Below, one piece after another: positions 58,210 through 64,000 of a DNA stretch of 64,000 bases. A model generated the notes under the pieces. The model saw only the letters and a program-made list of their open reading frames with translations, searched no databases and had not been told where the DNA came from. Source of the DNA: CAZKVJ01 sp964556225 (lineage in GTDB: Bacteria > Actinomycetota > Acidimicrobiia > Acidimicrobiales > Ilumatobacteraceae); the NCBI GenBank assembly GCA_964556225.1, contig CAZKVJ010000010.1:1-64000 (forward strand), written 5' to 3'. Both the position numbers and the translations under genes were made by a program. Every line of letters begins with the position of its first letter. Positions within the stretch are counted from its first letter, which is position 1.

Positions 58210-59156
58210 CGCGCCAGGACGTCCGCGGCCCGGTGCGCACCGAGAGCGCGCCAGTGCTCCGGACGCACCAAGCGGGCCTCCGGGCCGAGCCGCACCAGCA
58301 ACCGGGCGAGCCAGTGCTCGCTCGACACGGGCAGCTCGATGCGCACCCGCTCGGCCCCGGCCTCGACCACCCGGACGTTCGGGTAGCGCTCCACGGCCAC
58401 CAGCACTCCTGCTGGCACCTCCAGCACCACTCGCTCCGCGTCGGCCGGGTCGGCCTCGAACCACGCCAGCGGATCGCCGTCAGGGGGCGGCGGGGCAGCA
58501 GCGGGTGTGGTGTCCACCAGCACGGCGGCCTCGATCCGGTCGATGCGGAACGTGCGACGCTCGCCGCTCAGGTCGTCGACCGCACTCACGTACCAGTGCC
58601 CGTCACGCACGAACACGCGCTGTGGGTGGATCGTGCGCTCGGTCACCTCACCGCGCGACGGGGTCCAGTAGTGGATCCGCAGTGCTGCTGCTCGCTCCAC
58701 GGCCTGGCTCACCGTCGCTGCGTGATCGGGCGCCACCTCGTCGACCACCAGCCCCCGCTCGTCGACACCCAGCGCGGCGGCCAGCTTGTCGAGCGCCCGC
58801 CCGAGCGACCCGGACGGATCGGCGCCCGGAAGCGCCATCGCCGCCCGTCCGGCAGCCAGGATCGCCGCGCCCTCGGGGGCCGTGAGGCGCAGCGGACGGG
58901 TGAACAGGCGTGGAACGCCCGCGTAGACCATGTCGTCATCGATGAACACGTCGATCAGCTCGTCGACGTAGGGCGGCAGCCCGCACATGGCCACCAGCTC
59001 GAGGTCGGCGACCACCTGCTCGGGTCGCAGATGGAACCGGTCCGCCACCTCGGCGAGCGGCACCTCGCCGCGCTCCATGAGCCAGGGCAGCATCACGAGC
59101 AGCCGGCTGAGGCGCTCACCGGTGCCGCGGGGGCCGGGGCGCGTCGACGCCGGCAT
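58182..59156 (-). CDS. pafC: WYL domain transcriptional regulator, PafC-like
   Basis: 324 aa. An N-terminal helix-turn-helix (LSRLLVMLPWLMERGEVPLA, EVADRFHLRPEQVVADLEL) is followed by a WYL domain: TVSQAVERAAALRIHYWTPS, RGEVTERTIHPQRVFVRDGH and WYVSAVDDLSGERRTFRIDR. The C-terminal WCX-like extension is present. The tandem with a second WYL gene starting at 60106 resembles PafB-PafC, the DNA-damage response activator of mycobacteria. ATG 59156 shares a base with the upstream TGA. Confidence 0.82.
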   Translation of the reverse strand: MPASTRPGPRGTGERLSRLLVMLPWLMERGEVPLAEVADRFHLRPEQVVADLELVAMCGLPPYVDELIDVFIDDDMVYAGVPRLFTRPLRLTAPEGAAILAAGRAAMALPGADPSGSLGRALDKLAAALGVDERGLVVDEVAPDHAATVSQAVERAAALRIHYWTPSRGEVTERTIHPQRVFVRDGHWYVSAVDDLSGERRTFRIDRIEAAVLVDTTPAAAPPPPDGDPLAWFEADPADAERVVLEVPAGVLVAVERYPNVRVVEAGAERVRIELPVSSEHWLARLLVRLGPEARLVRPEHWRALGAHRAADVLARYRRGSASS

Positions 59157-60106
59157 CAGTGTCCGCCCGTCCCGGCCGTGGCCTCGAGCCAGGTCACCAC
59201 CTCGTCGCGCACCGCGTCCGGTCCCAGCACCTCGGCGTGGTCACCGAAGCCCAGCACCCACCAGCGGAACGCGGCGAGGTTCGTGCAGGGCACCCGGACC
59301 ACCACGCCACCGTCACGCCGCTCGACGACGGCTGCCTCACCGAGCTCACGCTCCACAGCCCGCGCCGGCGGGCCCTCGACCAGCACGAGCGCGGCTGCGT
59401 GCTCGGGATCACCCGGCTCGCCGAAGGACTTCGGATCGGTGCTGACCAGCGCCCGCACGTCGAGACCGTCGGGGCGGTCGAACGTGTGGGGGTCGCCGAC
59501 ACGGACAGCTCCCTCGATCCGGTCGACGCGAAACGTCCGCACCGCGTCGCGGCTCGAGTCGTGTCCGGCCAGGTACCACGCGCCGTCGCGAGCGAGCACA
59601 CCGTAGGGCTGCACCGTGCGCGCCCGGCCCCGGTAGGTGAAGCCGACCTCGGCTCGCGCTGCGATCGCCCCGACCAGTGTCGCCAGGGCATCGCCCGCCG
59701 AGGGCAGGTGGGCCTCCACCGGTGCCGGCGCCGCCTCGTCGAGCGCCGCACCGAGCTTCCACAACGCCTGATCGATCGGGGCGGCCCCGAGGTGGACGGC
59801 CGCCGCCGCCAGCTGCAGCGCCTGGCGCTCATCGTCGGTGAGGCCGAGGTCGCCGAGCTCGTAGCGGGCGCGGTCGACGCGGTACGCGGTCTGGCCGGCA
59901 CGGTCCCCACTCAGCACCTGCTGCTCGATCGGCACGCCGATCGCCCGCAGCTCGCGCTTGTCCCGCTCGAACATCGAGTGCCGGGCGGCCTCACCGGGGC
60001 CGTAGAAGTCGGACAGCTCGTCGGTGATCTGCTGCTGGGTGAGCGGCTCGGGGGTCTCGAGCAGGAGCGCCAGCAGGTTGGTGAGGCGCTCAAGTGGATC
60101 ACGCAT
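59156..60106 (-). CDS. pafB: WYL domain transcriptional regulator, PafB-like
   Basis: 316 aa. The helix-turn-helix region reads RLTNLLALLLETPEPLTQQQ and ITDELSDFYGPGEAARHSMF. The WYL domain reads LVGAIAARAEVGFTYRGRAR, then TVQPYGVLARDGAWYLAGHD and VRTFRVDRIEGAVRV. It precedes the PafC-like gene with a TGATG overlap, the usual order pafB-pafC. ATG 60106 lies eight bases before the end of the B12-binding gene. It may sense single-stranded DNA as reported for PafBC; no pafA or proteasome genes are near. Confidence 0.82.
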   Translation of the reverse strand: MRDPLERLTNLLALLLETPEPLTQQQITDELSDFYGPGEAARHSMFERDKRELRAIGVPIEQQVLSGDRAGQTAYRVDRARYELGDLGLTDDERQALQLAAAAVHLGAAPIDQALWKLGAALDEAAPAPVEAHLPSAGDALATLVGAIAARAEVGFTYRGRARTVQPYGVLARDGAWYLAGHDSSRDAVRTFRVDRIEGAVRVGDPHTFDRPDGLDVRALVSTDPKSFGEPGDPEHAAALVLVEGPPARAVERELGEAAVVERRDGGVVVRVPCTNLAAFRWWVLGFGDHAEVLGPDAVRDEVVTWLEATAGTGGH

Positions 60107-60524
60107 GGCCGCCGCCGAGGGCCGAGCGCACCGCGGCGACGACGTCGTCGGCGGATGCACCGGGTGTGAGGACCGCCGCCACGCCGGCCTCGAGCAGACG
60201 CGGGGCGTCGGGCTCGGGGATGATGCCGCCGACGACCACGGGGATGTCGACCCCTCGCTCGCGCAGTCGCTGGACCACGAGCGGCACCAGGGTCATGTGT
60301 GCCCCCGACAGCATCGAGAGCCCGACCACGTCGACGTCCTCGTCGACGGCCGCTGCGGCGACGCTGTCGGGGGTCTGGAACAGTCCGGTGTAGATGACCT
60401 CGAACCCCGCGTCGCGCAGGATGCGGGCGACGACCTTGACCCCTCGGTCGTGACCGTCGAGGCCGACCTTGGCGACCAGCACCCGCGCCGCGCCAGCGGC
60501 GACTGCAGCGTCCACACCGTCCAT
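60099..60524 (-). CDS. Cobalamin B12-binding domain protein (methylmalonyl-CoA mutase type)
   Basis: 141 aa, freestanding B12-binding domain. KVGLDGHDRGVKVVARILRD contains the Asp-x-His-x-x-Gly cobalt-ligand motif, followed by VDVVGLSMLSGAHMTLVPLV and VVVGGIIPEPDAPRLLEAGV. It is very close to the C-terminal domain or small subunit of methylmalonyl-CoA mutase-type isomerases (the HcmB group). No large subunit lies next to it. ATG 60524 gives the compact domain. It is overlapped by the PafB-like gene, an unexpected operon partner. Confidence 0.87.
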   Translation of the reverse strand: MDGVDAAVAAGAARVLVAKVGLDGHDRGVKVVARILRDAGFEVIYTGLFQTPDSVAAAAVDEDVDVVGLSMLSGAHMTLVPLVVQRLRERGVDIPVVVGGIIPEPDAPRLLEAGVAAVLTPGASADDVVAAVRSALGGGHA

Positions 60525-60647
60525 GCCGCCAGTCTCGCGGACCGGCCCGGTCACGGCCGAGCGGCTCGCCGGAACGTCACCGCTCGGCCGGACGGGGAAG
60601 CCCGATCGCCGCAGCGGATCGGGCTGCTCCACGGGCCGGGCCGTTGA

Positions 60648-60911
60648 TCAGCCCGGGGGCACCCCCGACGAGGTCAGCTCGAGCGGCGTGCGACGTCGCA
60701 CCCGGCTCGCCCCGCCCCGCCTGCCCAGGGGGTTCCACACCATCAACATCCCGATCACGACCATGGCGGTGGCGACGACGACGAGAGCGATCGTCAGCCC
60801 GGATCCGGTCGAGGGGAGCATCCCGCCGACCGCGCCGCCGGACACCACGCCCCCCGCTCCGGCCACCGCACCGACGACCGGAAGGGTGCCACCACCCGAT
60901 GGTGTGCTCAT
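60648..60911 (-). CDS. Small LPSTG-tailed protein
   Basis: 87 aa. A Gly/Ala/Val-rich N-terminal part (MSTPSGGGTLPVVGAVAGAG) precedes LPSTG, a 21-residue hydrophobic helix and a basic tail RRGGASRVRRRTP. This matches an LPXTG cell-wall sorting signal, but the short N-terminus has no clear signal peptide. AAGG lies upstream of ATG 60911. It may be a very small wall- or membrane-bound protein. Divergent from a cellulose-synthase-like glycosyltransferase. Confidence 0.6.
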   Translation of the reverse strand: MSTPSGGGTLPVVGAVAGAGGVVSGGAVGGMLPSTGSGLTIALVVVATAMVVIGMLMVWNPLGRRGGASRVRRRTPLELTSSGVPPG

Positions 60912-60940
60912 CTCCGCCTACCTTCTCTCCTGCGCGACGC

Positions 60941-60966
60941 CCCATCTGATGGGACCTTGACTCAAG
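60941..60966. promoter_or_regulatory. Two adjacent palindromes with a -35-like TTGACT
   Basis: CCCATCTGATGGG (60941-60953) and CTTGACTCAAG (60956-60966) are perfect palindromes two bases apart in the divergent gap 60912-61046. The second contains TTGACT, a possible -35 for the plus-strand gene, with TGACGA 18 bases and GATAAA 22 bases downstream. They look like operators. Confidence 0.4.
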
Positions 60967-61046
60967 AGCTCCGCCGCCGGTGACGATAAACCCGCGGGTC
61001 CACCGTGTCACGGGGTTCAAGACGATCTTGATGGAGGTCACGTCGA

Positions 61047-62789
61047 GTGGTCATGGCAACGCGTCCAGCGCTCGCCACCGACGTCGACGACTCTGCCCCC
61101 GCTGCGCTCGAGCCCCTGCTCGACGACCGCCAGGAGCGGACGCTGAAGGGTCTCGTTGTCGCCTGTGTGCTGGCCCTCACCTGGTTCTGGTCGTGGTGGC
61201 TGCAGCCCGAGCACTGGGCCGCCGCCGCCGGGATGCTCTTCAACAGCGCCATGCTCGCCTGGGCCACTGGCCTGGCCGGCTACCTGTTCTTCTTCGCGCT
61301 CCGAGCGACCCGGCCCTCGACCATGACACCACTGCCGGCGGTGCGGGTGGCCATGGTCGTGACGAAAGCACCATCGGAGCCATGGCCGGTGGTCCAGCGC
61401 ACGATCGAGGCGATGCTCGCCCAGGAGCTGGCGATCCCCTTCGACGTGTGGCTGGCCGACGAGCAACCGAGCGTCGAGACCCGGCGCTGGTGTGAGACCC
61501 ACCGCGTGCGGGTGTCGAGCCGCCACGGTCTGGCGGCATACCACCAGGCATCGTGGCCCCGACGAACACGGAGCAAGGAGGGCAACCTCACCTACTTCTA
61601 CGAGCGGCACGGCTACGACGACTACGACGTGGTCGTCCAGCTGGACGCCGACCACGTGCCCGCTCCCGGTTACCTCGACGCCATGGTGCGACCCTTCGCC
61701 GACCCGACCGTCGGGTACGTGGCGGCACCGAGCGTCTGTGACGCCAACCGCGAGCTGGGATGGACGGTGACGGCCCGCCTCTACAAGGAGGCGACGCTGC
61801 ACGGGGTCGTCCAGGCCGGCTGCAACGGGGGCTACGGACCGGTGTGCATCGGCTCGCACTACGCGGTGCGGACTGCCGCCGTCCGCTCGATCGGCGGCAT
61901 CGGCCCCGAGCTGGCGGAGGACTTCTCGACGTCGTTCATCCTCCAGTCGCGGGGTTGGGACGGGGTCTTCTCGATCGACGCCGAGGCCCACGGTGACGGG
62001 CCCGAGAGCTTCACGGAGTGCATGACCCAGGAGCTGCAGTGGTCCCGCAGCCTGGCCACCGTGGCCGTGCGGTACACCGGCGGCCGCTGGCACAAGCTGC
62101 CCTGGCGCACCCGTGCCCGCTTCGCCTTCTCGCTGCTCTTCTACCCGCTGTTCGCGCTCCAGATGCTGGCCGGGGTGCTCTTCCCGCTCGTCGCCATCGC
62201 CACCGACACACCGTGGGTTGACGTGCCGCTGGTGGGCTTCTGGCTCCACGTCTGGCCGGTCTCGCTGATGTCGGCCGTGGCCGTCGCCTGGCTCCGCCGG
62301 CAACAGGTGCTGCGACCGGTCGACACCAAGCTCGTCAGCTGGGAGGTCACCCTGTTCATGCTCACCCGGTGGTGGTGGGTCCTGTGGGGCACGCTGCAGG
62401 GGTGGTGGGCGGGATGGCGGCGGCGCGACGTGCCGTTCCGGGTCACCCCCAAGGGATCGAGCGACGCCAAGCTGCTGCAGGTCCGCTTCGTCGCCCCCAC
62501 GCTGGTGTGGCCGGCGCTGATCGCGGTGGTGCTGGCGGTGACCGACGCCGGGCGCACCGCGGGATACCGGCTCCTCGCCGTGGGCTCGATGCTCGCCTAC
62601 CTCATCGCCGCCAACGTCGTCGTGGCGCTCCACCTGCGGGACAACCGGCACCGTCGGCGCGCGAACCCGCCGGCAACCCGCCGACCTGCCGCAGCGTGGC
62701 TGGCGCAGGGCGGGGCCGCACTCATCGCGACGCTGGCGGTGACGGGAACGAGCGTTGCGCTCGTGGCCTGGCGGGCCCGCTACGGCTGA
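61047..62789 (+). CDS. Cellulose-synthase-like GT2 glycosyltransferase
   Basis: 580 aa membrane protein. Two N-terminal transmembrane helices (TLKGLVVACVLALTWFWSWW) precede a GT2 domain: RVAMVVTKAPSEPWPVVQRT, WLADEQPS, VVQLDADHVPAPGYLDAM (catalytic DxD), GYGPVCIGSHYAVRTAAV and TQELQWSRSLAT (QxxRW variant QELQW). Four or five C-terminal helices follow. Processive synthesis and export of a beta-glycan is likely; cellulose itself is unproved. There is no BcsB or PilZ domain nearby. GTG 61047 has GGAGGT eight bases upstream; ATG 61053 is an alternative. Confidence 0.85.
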   Translation: MVMATRPALATDVDDSAPAALEPLLDDRQERTLKGLVVACVLALTWFWSWWLQPEHWAAAAGMLFNSAMLAWATGLAGYLFFFALRATRPSTMTPLPAVRVAMVVTKAPSEPWPVVQRTIEAMLAQELAIPFDVWLADEQPSVETRRWCETHRVRVSSRHGLAAYHQASWPRRTRSKEGNLTYFYERHGYDDYDVVVQLDADHVPAPGYLDAMVRPFADPTVGYVAAPSVCDANRELGWTVTARLYKEATLHGVVQAGCNGGYGPVCIGSHYAVRTAAVRSIGGIGPELAEDFSTSFILQSRGWDGVFSIDAEAHGDGPESFTECMTQELQWSRSLATVAVRYTGGRWHKLPWRTRARFAFSLLFYPLFALQMLAGVLFPLVAIATDTPWVDVPLVGFWLHVWPVSLMSAVAVAWLRRQQVLRPVDTKLVSWEVTLFMLTRWWWVLWGTLQGWWAGWRRRDVPFRVTPKGSSDAKLLQVRFVAPTLVWPALIAVVLAVTDAGRTAGYRLLAVGSMLAYLIAANVVVALHLRDNRHRRRANPPATRRPAAAWLAQGGAALIATLAVTGTSVALVAWRARYG

Positions 62790-62853
62790 CCAGTGCGTGC
62801 GGTTGTTTGCGGGAAAGATCGCTCCATGAGCGATGACACCCCGTCAGAAAAGG

Positions 62854-64000
62854 TCAGGGGGTGCGGTGGGCGCGGTACCAGCGGATGAGCGCGGTGGTGC
62901 TGGCGTCGTGGGCCACGGGCGGCGGAGCCCCGTCCTGCAGCTCGGGGAGGATGCGCTGCGCCAGCGCCTTGCCGAGCTCCACGCCCCACTGGTCGAACGA
63001 GCTCACCCCCCACACCACACCCTGCACGAACGTCCGGTGCTCGTAGAACGCGATCAGCTGGCCCAGCACCGACGGGCTGAGCGACTCGGCCAGGATCGTG
63101 GTGCTCGGCCGGTTCCCCGGGAACACCCGGTGCGCCCGCTGGTGCTCGGGCACTCCGTCGGCGATCACCTCGTCGAGCGTCTTGCCGAACGCCAGCGCCT
63201 CGGTCTGGGCGAACAGGTTCGCCATGAGAAGGTCGTGGTGGTGCTGGTACGGGTGGTGGGGCCGGGCGACGCCGATGAAGTCGGCCGGCACCATGCGGGT
63301 CCCCTGGTGCAGCAGCTGGAAGAAGGCGTGCTGACCGTTCGTGCCGGGCTCGCCCCACACGACCGGCCCGGTGCCGCTCGTCACCGGCGAGCCGTCGAGG
63401 CGCACCGACTTGCCGTTGGACTCCATGTCGAGCTGCTGCAGGTAGGCGGGGAACCGGGCGAGCTCGTGTGCGTAGGGCAGCACCGCCCAGGTCTCGGCGC
63501 CGAACAGGTCGGCGTACCACACACCGATGAGCGCCGACAGCACCGGCACGTTGCGCTCGAGCGGTGACTCGACGAAGTGCCGGTCCATCCGGTGCATGCC
63601 GTCGAGCATCTGGTGGAACGCCGCCGGTCCGATGGCGATCATCAGTGAGAGCCCGATGGCGGAGTCGACGCTGTAGCGCCCGCCCACCCAGTCCCAGAAG
63701 CCGAACATGTTCTCGGTGTCGATGCCGAACGCGCTGACCTCGGCGGCATTGGTCGACACGGCCACGAAGTGCCGGGCCACGGCGTCGTCACCCAGCGCAC
63801 CGACGAGCCACTCGCGCGCCGTGCGGGCGTTGGTGACGGTCTCGATCGTGGTGAACGTCTTCGACGACACGACGAACAGCGTCGTGGCCGGGTCGAGCCG
63901 GCGCAGCACGCCGTGCACGTCGGCACCGTCGACGTTGGACACGAAATGGCACTCGAGCGACGGGAGGGCGAACGCGCCGAGCGCCTGGTAGGCCATCGCC
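62854..64000 (-). CDS. pgi: Glucose-6-phosphate isomerase (5' end off window)
   Basis: The frame is open through the right edge, so the N-terminal part is missing; 382 residues are visible. PGI motifs: LFVVSSKTFTTIETVTNART (SIS domain), GGRYSVDSAIGLSLMIAIG, NGKSVRLDGSPVTSGTGPVV, GEPGTNGQHAFFQLLHQGT and VWGVSSFDQWGVELGKALA, including the catalytic Glu in GEPGTNGQHA. It catalyses glucose 6-phosphate to fructose 6-phosphate. Its product supplies nucleotide sugars for the polysaccharide genes. It is convergent with the glycosyltransferase. Confidence 0.93.
   Translation of the reverse strand, partial: AMAYQALGAFALPSLECHFVSNVDGADVHGVLRRLDPATTLFVVSSKTFTTIETVTNARTAREWLVGALGDDAVARHFVAVSTNAAEVSAFGIDTENMFGFWDWVGGRYSVDSAIGLSLMIAIGPAAFHQMLDGMHRMDRHFVESPLERNVPVLSALIGVWYADLFGAETWAVLPYAHELARFPAYLQQLDMESNGKSVRLDGSPVTSGTGPVVWGEPGTNGQHAFFQLLHQGTRMVPADFIGVARPHHPYQHHHDLLMANLFAQTEALAFGKTLDEVIADGVPEHQRAHRVFPGNRPSTTILAESLSPSVLGQLIAFYEHRTFVQGVVWGVSSFDQWGVELGKALAQRILPELQDGAPPPVAHDASTTALIRWYRAHRTP

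Noticed and set aside
60912..61046. Possible riboswitch (c-di-GMP or c-di-AMP) before the glycan synthase
   Set aside because: I could not match conserved core sequences of either class; only short palindromes are evident.
62790..62853. CACCCC/GGGGTG pairing as a terminator
   Set aside because: Stem of only six bases with a 15-base loop reaching into the pgi end; too weak to call.

Overview
The window is a 64 kb piece of a high-GC, densely packed bacterial chromosome, most likely a draft or metagenome-assembled actinobacterium. Several features point to Actinomycetota, plausibly the class Acidimicrobiia: F420 biosynthesis (CofC), the small families DUF3039 and DUF4031, a PafB/PafC-like WYL pair, an HU protein with a detached PAKKA-repeat basic tail, an ImuA'/ImuB/DnaE2 mutasome with LexA boxes, frequent GTG starts and many apparently leaderless promoters. 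The genus cannot be fixed from the sequence alone. A run of exactly 100 N (54927-55026) marks a scaffold gap inside a repeat.

Layout. 1-7.2 kb: cell-surface block. Three paralogous secreted proteins share one N-terminal domain; one ends in an IPKTG-type sorting signal and a tandem copy runs off the left edge. Two further exported, membrane-anchored proteins follow. 7.2-24.2 kb: polysaccharide block, with a Wzm/Wzt-type ABC exporter, a secreted beta-helix protein, UDP-glucose dehydrogenase plus UDP-xylose synthase, methyltransferases, GalE, several glycosyltransferases (two of them fusions) and a large YfhO-like membrane protein. 24.1-36.6 kb: small conserved proteins, a LysE-type exporter, DnaE2, two flavin-binding PPOX-fold proteins, a Nudix hydrolase, a SAM methyltransferase divergent from a MATE exporter, an orphan regulator with a degenerate receiver, and ImuB/ImuA'. 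DnaE2 and ImuA' each have a GAAC-N4-GTTC box against the -10, so the split mutasome should be induced together by DNA damage.

36.7-44.3 kb: CorA, then a five-gene minus-strand operon (SWIM zinc finger, DUF5691-like, YehL-type MoxR ATPase, DUF5682-like, VWA) in which each junction is a four-base GTGA overlap. This is the best candidate for a poorly understood system. 44.3-54.8 kb: transsulfuration genes (cystathionine beta-synthase and a gamma-synthase/lyase), a small membrane protein, a flavin amine oxidase with its middle missing, RNase HII, SelD divergent from a MOSC protein over a 25 bp bidirectional promoter, an unknown protein, an alpha/beta hydrolase, GpsA, CofC and a LmbE-type deacetylase. 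54.8-64 kb: basic-tail protein and HU, HIT protein, PIN-PhoH ATPase, DEDDh exonuclease, two WYL regulators coupled to a B12-binding protein, a tiny LPSTG-tailed protein, a cellulose-synthase-like glycosyltransferase and the C-terminal part of glucose-6-phosphate isomerase.

Two patterns recur. About eighteen genes have a TAnnnT hexamer 6-10 nt before the start codon, which suggests leaderless mRNAs. Several convergent pairs overlap at their 3' ends. No tRNA, rRNA, CRISPR array, insertion sequence or prophage was seen. Apart from the 472 bp divergent region at 2534-3005, no gene-free stretch exceeds 300 bases.
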